DNA of 64,000 nucleotides from Streptomyces humi (lineage in GTDB: Bacteria > Actinomycetota > Actinomycetes > Streptomycetales > Streptomycetaceae), in contig NZ_LBMU02000101.1 of assembly GCF_001005085.2 (NCBI RefSeq), positions 1 through 64,000 on the forward strand. Direction: 5' to 3'. The translations under genes and the position numbers were made by a program. The notes below the pieces were generated by a model. It ran no database searches. It saw only the letters and a list, made by a program, of their open reading frames with translations, and was not told the DNA's origin. Below, piece by piece: positions 24,129-32,311 of the stretch; positions within the stretch are counted from its first letter, which is position 1; every line of letters starts with the position of its first letter.

Positions 24129-25625
24129 CTACCCCAGCCGTCTCCGCGTGTCCGGCCCCCCGAAGGCCACCACCGGCCCCCCGTCCCCCTCCTCGCCCAG
24201 CAGCACACCGCCGAGCACCACCCCCGCAAGCCCGCTCTCGTGCGCGGCCTCCCCGGCGAACGGGTTGCCGTGCGCCCGTACGTCCCGCCCGGCCAGCTCC
24301 CGCGCCCGCCGCGCCAGCCGGTCGGCGTCCGCGGGCGCCGCCGACCCCGCCGCCGCCAGCAGCGCCCGCGCCTGCGCCCCCACCGCTCCCCGGTGCACCC
24401 CGACGAAGTCGTCCGCCGCGCGCAGCGCACTCCGCGTCACCAGTTCCGCCCCCGCCGCGATCACCCCGGCCCGGCCGCCCCCCGTTCCCTCCACCGCCCG
24501 CACCACCCGGCGCAGGGCGTCCAGCGGGTCGTACGGCCCCGCGGTCAACTCCGCCCGTACGGCCGCCAGCACCACGTCGGCGTGGACCGGCCGGGCCGGG
24601 AGCGCGGTCCGCCGCAGCCCCGCCAGTTCCGCCTCCGCGCCCGTGAGCGCGGCCGGCAGCAGCCCCGCCGCCGTCCGCACCTCGTCCACCAACCGGGTCA
24701 CCGCGCCCAGCAGTACCCCGGCCTGGGCCACGGCGCCCTGGGCCGCGCGCAGCCCCCGCCGGTAGCCGTCCCCGTCCCCCGAATCGGCTTCCTGCCGTGC
24801 CTGGTTGAGCCGGCCGGTCGCGAACACCAAGCGGTCCTTGGCCTGTTCGACGTATCCCTGGACGGCGTCCACGGCGGCCGGCCCGTACCGTTCCCGCGTC
24901 CGGGCCAGCGCGTCCTGCACGCCGGCCGCCCGTGCGGCCAGTTCCCGGAACCGTCCCTCGGCCGCCGTCAGCGCGTCCGCCGTGTCCCACCCGGCGTCGA
25001 ACGCGGCCGCCTGTGCGTCCAGTTGGCGCCCGGCCTCCGCGCACCGCCCGACCACCCCCACCAGCGCCTGCCGTCGGCCGACGGGGTCCTCAGGCACCCC
25101 CTCCCCGTACCGCTGCCATATCGCGAACGCGGCCGACAACTCCGTCCCGGCGGCGCGCAGGGCCCGTATCACGGCCTCGTCCGCGTCGACGTGTCCGAGG
25201 GCCTCCCGGCTGGTGCGGACGCAGTCGTCGGCGAGGACGAGGGCGGCCCCTGCCTGCCGTTCGAGGTCGACGGGCGACGGGGTCGGCGGCTGCGCGGAGA
25301 CGATCCCCGGTGTGGTGCGCGAGCGGGCCCGCCGGGTCCGGCGTACGTATCCGTAACCGCCCAGCGCCCCGGCCGCGGCCACCGCGACCAACGGAAGCAC
25401 GTAGTCGGTGGCCGACGCGCCCTCCGCCTCGCCCGCGCCCTCCGCCTCGCCCGCGCCCTCGGCCCCGCCCGTGCCCTCCGTCTCGCCCGCGCCATCCGCC
25501 GGGGCCGCGGCGACCGGCCCGCCACCGGTCGCGGGAACCGGATCTTGAGCCACGCTCGTCATCACCGGCAACACCAGCCAGACCACCCCGGCCACCCCGC
25601 CCAGCACCGCGTGCCCCACCCGCAC
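24129..25625 (-). CDS. Membrane protein with long coiled-coil region, TPM-protein-like C-terminus
   Basis: About 498 residues from GTG 25625; the start is uncertain because the frame is open further upstream and no good ribosome-binding site is seen. A signal-like hydrophobic stretch (VLGGVAGVVWLVLPVMTSVA) comes first, then a Gly/Ala/Glu-rich linker of repeated GAGEAEGAGEAEGA units, a second membrane helix (about 82-103) and an RRTRRARSR stop-transfer sequence. The remaining 390 residues are Ala-rich, helical and probably cytoplasmic. From memory it resembles the C-terminal part of Streptomyces TPM-domain proteins, but no TPM domain is present. Function unknown. Confidence 0.65.
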   Translation of the reverse strand: MRVGHAVLGGVAGVVWLVLPVMTSVAQDPVPATGGGPVAAAPADGAGETEGTGGAEGAGEAEGAGEAEGASATDYVLPLVAVAAAGALGGYGYVRRTRRARSRTTPGIVSAQPPTPSPVDLERQAGAALVLADDCVRTSREALGHVDADEAVIRALRAAGTELSAAFAIWQRYGEGVPEDPVGRRQALVGVVGRCAEAGRQLDAQAAAFDAGWDTADALTAAEGRFRELAARAAGVQDALARTRERYGPAAVDAVQGYVEQAKDRLVFATGRLNQARQEADSGDGDGYRRGLRAAQGAVAQAGVLLGAVTRLVDEVRTAAGLLPAALTGAEAELAGLRRTALPARPVHADVVLAAVRAELTAGPYDPLDALRRVVRAVEGTGGGRAGVIAAGAELVTRSALRAADDFVGVHRGAVGAQARALLAAAGSAAPADADRLARRARELAGRDVRAHGNPFAGEAAHESGLAGVVLGGVLLGEEGDGGPVVAFGGPDTRRRLG

Positions 25626-25758
25626 ACCTATGTGCCCGGTGGCATGCCTCGGCCGACCCCGGATCAAGGACGTCACATTTCGGAGGGTATGGGCAGCCAG
25701 TCGCCACCGCGACCGGGACGGGGACACCCGGGGGCCGGCGAGCAGAGGGGGCCACACG

Positions 25759-27135
25759 ATGGAACGGGGAACGGAACCGGAACGGGGAACGGAACCGGAA
25801 CCGGGACTGGGCGCCGGCACCGAACCGGGCACGGAGCCCGGCACCGAACCGGGCACGGAGCCCGGCACCGAACCGGGCACGGAGGCCGGCACCCAACCGG
25901 GACCGGAGCCCGGCACCCAACCGGGACCGGAAGCCGGCACCCAACCGGGACCGGGAGCCGGCACCGAATCAGGACCGGGAGCCGGCACCGAAGCAGGACC
26001 GGAGGCCGGCGCCGGACCGGGAGCCGGCACCCAACCGGGACCGGGCGCCGGGACCGGACCAGGAACGGGGCCCGGGGTGGCGTCAGAGGGCGAGGGGGGC
26101 GGTGCGTCGGGCGGGTCCGCGGGGCGGAAGAGGGGCGGCTGGGGGCGCCGGGCACGGAGGGGGGCGCTGCTCGCTGTCCTCGTCCTGTTCGTCCCCCTCC
26201 TCATCGCCGAGACCGCCCTCCGTGTCAACTACACCGGCGACCCGGAGCCGGGCGCCCGTACCCGGGACAGGGACGCCCTGTGGCTCGGGCACGCCTGGGT
26301 CGACGGGCGCAAGGGCGACGCCGACGTCACCGCCCTCGCCGCCCGGCTCGCCGGCACCGGCATACGCGACCTCTACGTCCATGCCGGACCACTGGAACAC
26401 AACGGCACGCTGCCCACATCGGCCTATTCCAAGGCGCGTTGGCTGATAACGGCCGTGCATCGAAAACTGCCGGGTGTGCGCGTACAGGCCTGGCTGGGTG
26501 ACGAGATCGCGCCCGAGAAGCCGTACGCCATGCACCTGGAGAGGAAGGAGACGCGCGCCGCGGTCGTCGCGTCCGCCCGGCAGGTCGTCGCCGCCGGGTT
26601 CGACGGGGTTCACTTCGACCTGGAGCCCCTGCACTCCGGCGACCGGAACTACCTCGCCCTTCTCGACGCCCTGCGCCCCGCGACCCCGCTGCTGTCCGTC
26701 GCCGCACACCAGATCGATCCGCTGCCGGCCTTTCACTCCTTCTGGGGTACTCTCACCGGTCATCCGAAATGGTGGTCGCAGGAGTATTTCGGCCAGGTCG
26801 CCCGTCGGGTGGACCAGATCGCCGTGATGTCGTACGACACCATGCAGCCGCTGGAGAGCCTGTACGGAGGCTATGTCGCCCAGCAGACCAGCCTCGCGAT
26901 CGAGGTCACCCCGGCCGGAACCGACCTTCTGATGGGGCTGCCCTTCTACCACGAGAATCGTTTCGGCCACTGGGCGCACGCCGAGACCGTGCCGGCGGCC
27001 GTGCGCGGGGTTCGGCTGGGACTGTCACGCGCGGACGCGGATCGCGCTAACTTCGGCGTCGCCCTGTACGTCGACTTCGCCGCCACCGAGGATGACTGGA
27101 CCTCTTATCGGAAGGACTGGGTCCGTACGCCATGA
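25759..27135 (+). CDS. Membrane-anchored GH18-like TIM-barrel protein with repetitive N-terminus
   Basis: 458 residues from ATG 25759, with AGAGGGGG upstream. Residues about 3-110 are repeats of the type GTEPGTEP / GTQPGPEA, predicted disordered and cytoplasmic. A basic stretch (RKRGGWGRRARRG) and one membrane helix (about 136-155) follow, so the rest is extracellular. The C-terminal domain has a GH18-like strand motif FDGVHFDLEP with Asp282, Asp287 and Glu289, and VMSYDTMQP, as in chitinase-type barrels. Glycan hydrolysis or binding is likely but unproven. Its TGA overlaps the ATG of the following APH-like gene. Confidence 0.75.
   Translation: MERGTEPERGTEPEPGLGAGTEPGTEPGTEPGTEPGTEPGTEAGTQPGPEPGTQPGPEAGTQPGPGAGTESGPGAGTEAGPEAGAGPGAGTQPGPGAGTGPGTGPGVASEGEGGGASGGSAGRKRGGWGRRARRGALLAVLVLFVPLLIAETALRVNYTGDPEPGARTRDRDALWLGHAWVDGRKGDADVTALAARLAGTGIRDLYVHAGPLEHNGTLPTSAYSKARWLITAVHRKLPGVRVQAWLGDEIAPEKPYAMHLERKETRAAVVASARQVVAAGFDGVHFDLEPLHSGDRNYLALLDALRPATPLLSVAAHQIDPLPAFHSFWGTLTGHPKWWSQEYFGQVARRVDQIAVMSYDTMQPLESLYGGYVAQQTSLAIEVTPAGTDLLMGLPFYHENRFGHWAHAETVPAAVRGVRLGLSRADADRANFGVALYVDFAATEDDWTSYRKDWVRTP
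25813..26060 (+). repeat. 24-bp in-frame minisatellite in the GH18-like gene
   Basis: Units of about 24 bases built on GGCACCGAACCGGGCACGGA and variants encode GTEP/GTQPGPxA repeats. Units in the first part are nearly identical and drift later, so copy number is likely to vary between strains. Confidence 0.75.
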
Positions 27136-28121
27136 CAACCGCTCGTGCCCACCTCACCCGTGACGACCTCGCACCGCTCGCCCGCCAGGCCCTCGGCAGG
27201 GTTCCCGCCGTCGTCACCCGGCTGCGCGGCGGATCCAAGAAGGGGGTCTACCGGCTCGCCCTCGACAACGGCCGGTCCGCGATCGCCTACGTCTGGTCCC
27301 CGGAGGAGGACTACTGGGGGCCGGCCGACGCCGACATCCGCGACCCGTTCGCGCACGCCTCCGGGCTCGGTCTCTTCCTGGCCGCCCACGACCGGCTCAC
27401 CGAACTCGGCGTCCGTACCCCGCGCCTGCTCTTCGCCGACGAGGAGGCCGAGCACCTGCCCGCCTACGCGGCGGTCGTCGAGGACGTCCGCGGCGGCAGC
27501 CTGGAGGTGCTGCTGCGCAGCGACCCGGGCGCGGCACGGGTGCCGCTGGCCCGGCTCGCCGGGACGCTCGGCGTGCTCCGCGAGTACACCGCCGCCGGAT
27601 ACGGCAAGGCCGCCCTCGTGGAGGAGGGCGGCAAGCCGCTCGGCGACTCCTGCGAGCAGGTCGTCGCCGACCGCGCGGTGCACGACATCGCGGAGGTCGC
27701 CGAGCGCGACCCCCGGGTGCGCGCGGCCCGCCGGGCGCTGACCGAGCGGGTCCGCGAGCTCTACGACGCGGTCGAGCCCCGCGACCACGCCTCGCTCGTG
27801 CACGGCGAACTCGGCCCGGACCACGTCCTGGTGACCGAGCAGGGCGATCCCGCGCTCATCGACATCGAAGGACTGATGTACTTCGACGCCGAGTGGGAGC
27901 ACGTCTTCCTCCAGCACCGCTTCGGGCCCGCCTACGACGTGCTGCGCGCCGCCGACCTCGACGAGGACCGGCTGGGGCTGTACCGGCTCGCCATGCACCT
28001 CAACCTCGTCGCGGGGCCGCTCCGGCTGCTCGACGGCGACTTCCCGGAGCGGGAACCGATGCGGGACATCGCCGAGTTCAACCTGCGGCAGGCACTCAGC
28101 CTGCTGCCGGGCGCCTTCTGA
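27132..28121 (+). CDS. Aminoglycoside-phosphotransferase-fold protein with altered catalytic loop
   Basis: 329 residues. The start ATG overlaps the stop of the GH18-like gene (ATGA), so the two are coupled. The fold is indicated by the N-lobe (RLRGGSKKGVYRLAL) and the C-lobe LVHGELGPDHVLV (His224-Gly-Glu226), followed by ALIDIEGL. In active APH enzymes the loop is HGDxxxxN. Here Asp is Glu and Asn is His, while the DIEG metal motif looks intact, so kinase activity is uncertain. Antibiotic resistance should not be inferred. Its 3' end overlaps that of the convergent sdhB by 26 bases. Confidence 0.78.
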   Translation: MTTARAHLTRDDLAPLARQALGRVPAVVTRLRGGSKKGVYRLALDNGRSAIAYVWSPEEDYWGPADADIRDPFAHASGLGLFLAAHDRLTELGVRTPRLLFADEEAEHLPAYAAVVEDVRGGSLEVLLRSDPGAARVPLARLAGTLGVLREYTAAGYGKAALVEEGGKPLGDSCEQVVADRAVHDIAEVAERDPRVRAARRALTERVRELYDAVEPRDHASLVHGELGPDHVLVTEQGDPALIDIEGLMYFDAEWEHVFLQHRFGPAYDVLRAADLDEDRLGLYRLAMHLNLVAGPLRLLDGDFPEREPMRDIAEFNLRQALSLLPGAF

Positions 28122-28872
28122 TCTTCGAGCCGAGCCACACCAGCGGGTCGTACTTGCGGTCGACGGCCCGCTCCTTCAGGGGGATCAGCGCGTTGTCCGT
28201 GATGTGGATGCCCTCGGGGCACACCTCCGTGCAGCACTTGGTGATGTTGCAGTAGCCGAGGCCGTGTTCGTCCTGGGCCGTGCGCTTGCGGTCCAGGCCG
28301 GAGGCGTCGGCCGCGTCCAGCGGGTGCATGTCCAGTTCGGCCACCCGCATCAGGAAGCGGGGGCCGGCGAACGCCGGTTTGTTCTCCTCGTGGTCGCGCA
28401 CCACATGGCAGGTGTCCTGGCACAGGAAGCACTCGATGCACTTGCGGAACTCCTGCGACCGGTCCACGTCCTCCTGGAACATCCGGTACTCGCCGGGACC
28501 CACCCCGGCGGGCGGTACGAACGCCGGGACCTCCCTGGCCTTCTGGTAGTTGAAGCCGACGTCGGTGACGAGGTCGCGGATCACCGGGAAGGCGCGCAGC
28601 GGGGTGACCGTGATGGTCTCGTCCTGCGTGAAGACGGACATCCGGGTCATGCACATCAGCCGGGGACGGCCGTTGATCTCCGCCGAGCACGAACCGCACT
28701 TGCCCGCCTTGCAGTTCCAGCGGACGGCCAGGTCCGGCGCCTGGGTGGCCTGGAGGCGGTGGATGATGTCGAGGACCACCTCGCCCTCGTTGACCTCGAC
28801 CTCGAAGTCCGCCAGGCCGCCGCCCTCGACGTCACCCCGCCACACCCGGAAACGGGCCGTGTAGCCGCTCAT
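28096..28872 (-). CDS. sdhB: Succinate dehydrogenase iron-sulfur subunit
   Basis: 258 residues. The [2Fe-2S] ligands are in WNCKAGKCGSC (Cys54, Cys59, Cys62, with a fourth Cys about 12 residues later). The C-terminal domain has CIECFLCQDTC and CCTEVCPEGI, the ligands for the [4Fe-4S] and [3Fe-4S] clusters. It passes electrons from the flavoprotein to the membrane subunit in the TCA cycle and respiratory chain. ATG 28872 overlaps the sdhA stop in an ATGA arrangement. It is the last gene of the sdh operon, and its end runs 26 bases antisense into the APH-like gene with no terminator between. Confidence 0.93.
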   Translation of the reverse strand: MSGYTARFRVWRGDVEGGGLADFEVEVNEGEVVLDIIHRLQATQAPDLAVRWNCKAGKCGSCSAEINGRPRLMCMTRMSVFTQDETITVTPLRAFPVIRDLVTDVGFNYQKAREVPAFVPPAGVGPGEYRMFQEDVDRSQEFRKCIECFLCQDTCHVVRDHEENKPAFAGPRFLMRVAELDMHPLDAADASGLDRKRTAQDEHGLGYCNITKCCTEVCPEGIHITDNALIPLKERAVDRKYDPLVWLGSKIRRRPAAG

Positions 28873-30800
28873 TCGTACAGCTCCTCTTCGGCGAGGTACT
28901 TGACCAGCTCCTCCTTCTCGAAGAGGGCCAGCAGGTCGGGACGGACGGGATCGGTGTTCTCGCGGACGAGCGTGATCTGGCCGCGCACCGGGTCGGTGGC
29001 CGCCAGGCCGCCCGTCGGATCGGCCAGCCGGCACAGCAGGTTCACCGGGCGCCACCTGCGGTCCATGGCCGGGTGGTCCTCACGGGTGTGCCCGCCGCGC
29101 GACTCGGTGCGCTCCAGCGCCGCCCGCGCCACGCACTCGCTGACCAGCAGCATGTTCCTGAGGTCCAGCGCGAGGTGCCAGCCCGGGTTGAACTGGCGGT
29201 GGCCCTCCACCCCGGCCCGGCGGGCCCGTACCCGCAGCGCGGCGAGCCGCTCCAGGGCCTGCTCCATCTCGCCCTCCCGGCGGATGATGCCGACCAGGTC
29301 GTTCATGGACTGCTGGAGCTCCTGGTGGAGGGTGTACGGGTTCTCCGGCGGGCCGGCGTCGGGGTCCTCGCTCTCCGCGGAGAACGGACGCAGCGCCTCC
29401 GCGGCCGCGGTGTCCACCTGGCCGTCGTCCACCGCGGGCCGGGCGCCGAGGCCCGCCGCGTGCTCGGCCGCGTGCCAGCCGGCCCGGCGGCCGAACACCA
29501 GCAGGTCGGACAGGGAGTTGCCGCCGAGCCGGTTGGAGCCGTGCATTCCGCCGGCCACCTCACCGGCCGCGAACAGCCCCGGCACCCCGCGCGCGGCGGC
29601 GGTGTCCGAGTCGACGGCGACCCCGCCCATCACGTAGTGGCAGGTCGGCCCGACCTCCATGGCCTCCGCGGTGATGTCGACGTCCGCCAGCTCCTTGAAC
29701 TGGTGGTACATGGACGGCAGCCGGCGCCGGATCACCTCGGCCGGCATCCGCGTCGACACGTCCAGGAAGACCCCGCCGTGCGGGGAGCCGCGGCCCGCCT
29801 TCACCTCGGAGTTGATGGCCCGTGCCACCTCGTCGCGGGGGAGCAGTTCGGGGGGACGCCGGTTGTGGTCCGGGTCCTCGTACCAGCGGTCGCCCTCCTC
29901 CTCGGACTCGGCGTACTTCTCCTTGAAGACGTCCGGGACGTAGTCGAACATGAACCGCTTGCCCTCGGAGTTGCGCAGCACCCCTCCGTCGCCGCGCACC
30001 GACTCGGTGACGAGGATGCCCTTCACCGACGGCGGCCAGACCATGCCCGTCGGGTGGAACTGCACGAACTCCATGTTCAGCAGCGGCGCCCCGGCCAGCA
30101 GGGCCAGCGCGTGCCCGTCGCCCGTGTACTCCCACGAGTTCGACGTCACCTTGAAGGACTTGCCGATGCCACCGGTCGCGATCACCACGGCGGGCGCTTC
30201 CAGGACGAAGAAACGGCCGGTCTCACGCTCGTAGGCGAAGACGCCGGAGACCCGTGTGCCGTCCTTGAGGATCCTCGTGACCGTGCACTCCTGGAAGACC
30301 TTCAGCCGGGACTCGTAGTCACCGGTCTCGCGGTGGTCCTCCTGCTGGAGCGAGACGATCTTCTGTTGCAGGGTCCGGATCAGTTCGAGGCCCGTGCGGT
30401 CGCCGACGTGGGCGAGGCGCGGGTACTCGTGGCCGCCGAAGTTGCGCTGGGAGATCTTCCCGTCCTTCGTGCGGTCGAAGAGCGCGCCCCAGGTCTCCAG
30501 CTCCCAGACCCGGTCCGGGGCCTCCTTGGCGTGCAGTTCGGCCATCCGCCACTGGTTGAGGAACTTGCCGCCGCGCAGGGTGTCGCGGAAGTGCACCTGC
30601 CAGTTGTCGTGCTCGTTGACGTTGGCCATGGCCGCCGCGATGCCGCCCTCGGCCATCACCGTGTGCGCCTTGCCGAACAGCGACTTGCAGATCACCGCCG
30701 TACGGGCGCCCCGCTCGCGCGCCTCGATCGCGGCGCGCAGTCCGGCCCCGCCGGCGCCGACGACCACGACGTCCCACTGCTGCCGCTCCACCGCTGCCAT
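28869..30800 (-). CDS. sdhA: Succinate dehydrogenase flavoprotein subunit
   Basis: 643 residues from ATG 30800. The upstream in-frame ATG 30845 would overlap the membrane subunit gene and adds a non-family N-terminus. The FAD Rossmann motif is VVVVGAGGAGLRAA near the start, the covalent-flavin His region is KAHTVMAEGGIAAA, and the active-site elements FVQFHPTGM, TESVRGDGG and GLFAAGEVAGGMHGSNRLGGNS are all present. It oxidises succinate to fumarate. It sits between the membrane and iron-sulfur subunit genes on the minus strand. Confidence 0.95.
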   Translation of the reverse strand: MAAVERQQWDVVVVGAGGAGLRAAIEARERGARTAVICKSLFGKAHTVMAEGGIAAAMANVNEHDNWQVHFRDTLRGGKFLNQWRMAELHAKEAPDRVWELETWGALFDRTKDGKISQRNFGGHEYPRLAHVGDRTGLELIRTLQQKIVSLQQEDHRETGDYESRLKVFQECTVTRILKDGTRVSGVFAYERETGRFFVLEAPAVVIATGGIGKSFKVTSNSWEYTGDGHALALLAGAPLLNMEFVQFHPTGMVWPPSVKGILVTESVRGDGGVLRNSEGKRFMFDYVPDVFKEKYAESEEEGDRWYEDPDHNRRPPELLPRDEVARAINSEVKAGRGSPHGGVFLDVSTRMPAEVIRRRLPSMYHQFKELADVDITAEAMEVGPTCHYVMGGVAVDSDTAAARGVPGLFAAGEVAGGMHGSNRLGGNSLSDLLVFGRRAGWHAAEHAAGLGARPAVDDGQVDTAAAEALRPFSAESEDPDAGPPENPYTLHQELQQSMNDLVGIIRREGEMEQALERLAALRVRARRAGVEGHRQFNPGWHLALDLRNMLLVSECVARAALERTESRGGHTREDHPAMDRRWRPVNLLCRLADPTGGLAATDPVRGQITLVRENTDPVRPDLLALFEKEELVKYLAEEELYE

Positions 30801-30816
30801 CAGAAGGCCCCACTCG

Positions 30817-31638
30817 TTAGAAGAATCGCGGATCGTCGAAGACACCGGACGCGAGCAGATAGACGTAGAAGTCGGCGAGCGCCACGCTCACCAACGACGC
30901 CCAGGCGAGCAGCATGTGCCGGGCGTTGAGCCGGCCGACGAACTGCCACGCCTTGTAGCGCACGGGGTGTTTGGAGAAGTGCTTGAGCTTGCCGCCGACG
31001 ATGTGCCGGCAGGAGTGGCAGGACAGCGTGTACAGCCAGATCAGCGTGATGTTGACCAGGAAGACCAGGGTGCCGAGACCCATGTGGCCCCAGTTCTCGT
31101 GGGTGTCCCGGAAGGACAGGACCGTGTCGTAGGTCAGCACGCAGGCGACCAGCAGGGCGGCGTAGAAGAAGTACCGGTGGATGTTCTGGAGGATCAGCGG
31201 GAAGCGGGTCTCACCGGTGTACTTGGCGTGCGGCTCGGCCACCGCGCAGGCCGGCGGGGACGCCCAGAAGCTGCGGTAGTAGGCCTTGCGGTAGTAGTAG
31301 CAGGTCAGGCGGAAGCCCAGCGGGAAGATCAGGATGATGATCGCCGGGGAGATCGCCCACCAGCTGCCGAACAGGTCGGCGTTCGGCCCGGACGGCATGT
31401 CCTTGCAGTTCTCGGCCAGACAGGGCGAGTAGAACGGCGAGACGTACGGCGCCGAGTAGTAGTGGGCGTTCGCGAAGGCCCGCCAGGTCGAGTAGACGAC
31501 GAACGCGAACAGACCGGCCGCGGTGACGGCGGGCGCCAGCCACCAACGGTCGGTCCGCAGGTGCGGGGCGGAGATCGCGGCGCGCGTACGGGTGCGTACG
31601 CCGCCGCTGTTCGGATGTGGTTCCGTACCAGTGGCCAA
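30817..31638 (-). CDS. sdhC: Succinate dehydrogenase membrane anchor subunit (actinobacterial type)
   Basis: 273 residues with about five membrane segments. Conserved histidines lie in or near the helices (ILQNIHRYFFY, YTLSCHSCRHIVGG, LNARHMLLAW), as expected for haem and quinone binding in this actinobacterial Sdh anchor type. Only one membrane-subunit gene is present, in contrast to the sdhC/sdhD pair of other Sdh types. It ends 16 bases before sdhA and begins 48 bases after the small coiled-coil gene, so the four form one minus-strand operon. Confidence 0.88.
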   Translation of the reverse strand: MATGTEPHPNSGGVRTRTRAAISAPHLRTDRWWLAPAVTAAGLFAFVVYSTWRAFANAHYYSAPYVSPFYSPCLAENCKDMPSGPNADLFGSWWAISPAIIILIFPLGFRLTCYYYRKAYYRSFWASPPACAVAEPHAKYTGETRFPLILQNIHRYFFYAALLVACVLTYDTVLSFRDTHENWGHMGLGTLVFLVNITLIWLYTLSCHSCRHIVGGKLKHFSKHPVRYKAWQFVGRLNARHMLLAWASLVSVALADFYVYLLASGVFDDPRFF

Positions 31639-31686
31639 CGGATGACTCCGGTCGGTTCGGGGATCGGGGGCCTGCGGGCGGCGCTC

Positions 31687-31977
31687 CTACGGCGCGCGCC
31701 GGTCGCGGGCGCCGAGACCCTCGTCGTCCGTGTCCGTCCACAGGTTGATGTCGTACGGGTCGTCGGAGATGGTGACGAGATCGGGGCGCTTGCCGGGGGC
31801 GCCGGCGTGGGCCGCCTCCCGCAGCAGTGCCACGCTCTCGCGCAGGTGATCGGCGTCGGCGCGGACACGGCGCATCTCCAGTCCGCCGCTTCCGAGCTGC
31901 TGCTCCAGGCGGCCGACGGACCGGTTCAGGTCCTCAAGGCAGCGCTGGACTGACGTCAGGTCGTCGTGCACGGACAT
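31687..31977 (-). CDS. Small coiled-coil protein at the head of the sdh operon
   Basis: 96 residues from ATG 31977, with GGAAGTGAGGTC upstream on the minus strand. Residues about 5-58 form heptads typical of a coiled coil (LTSVQRCLEDLNRSVGRLEQQL), and the tail is acidic (DDPYDINLWTDTDDEG). There are no cysteines for metal binding and no membrane segment. I do not recognise a function. Position suggests co-expression with succinate dehydrogenase. Confidence 0.7.
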   Translation of the reverse strand: MSVHDDLTSVQRCLEDLNRSVGRLEQQLGSGGLEMRRVRADADHLRESVALLREAAHAGAPGKRPDLVTISDDPYDINLWTDTDDEGLGARDRRAP

Positions 31978-32262
31978 GACGTGACCTCACTTCCACGGAC
32001 TCCAGGTCCAAGGCGGCAACGTTCATGCGCCTGCGAGTGTTGCGCGTCACACCTGCCGATGTGAAGCCATGTGCAGCGATTGGCGGATTGCATGCCTCCG
32101 TCGCGCGCCCGCACGCGCTCTCTGTGCGCCGGGGCATTGCGCCGCACGGGTGGCCTTTGACCGTCCCCGCCGCCGTGTCGTCCCCGGCCGACGGACCCCG
32201 TCCATTTCAGTGGGGTCCGTACTTCTGACGTACATGTGATCAACTCCAAAATACCCCCAAAT

Positions 32263-32287
32263 GTGAACAGACCGCACCCGTGTTCAC
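32263..32287. promoter_or_regulatory. Inverted repeat upstream of the peptide-binding protein gene
   Basis: GTGAAC (32263-32268) and GTTCAC (32282-32287) are perfect arms separated by 13 bases, just upstream of the ribosome-binding site of the gene at 32312. The surrounding 31978-32311 region is a 334-base divergent promoter region, AT-richer near 32230-32262, with no gene seen. An operator or a weak hairpin are both possible. Confidence 0.4.
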
Positions 32288-32311
32288 GGGGCCTCCCGGA
32301 GGTAAGCAGAG

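Noticed and set aside
27132..28121. Antibiotic resistance by aminoglycoside phosphorylation
   Set aside because: The fold matches, but the catalytic loop is altered and the gene sits with a GH18-like gene, not in a resistance setting.
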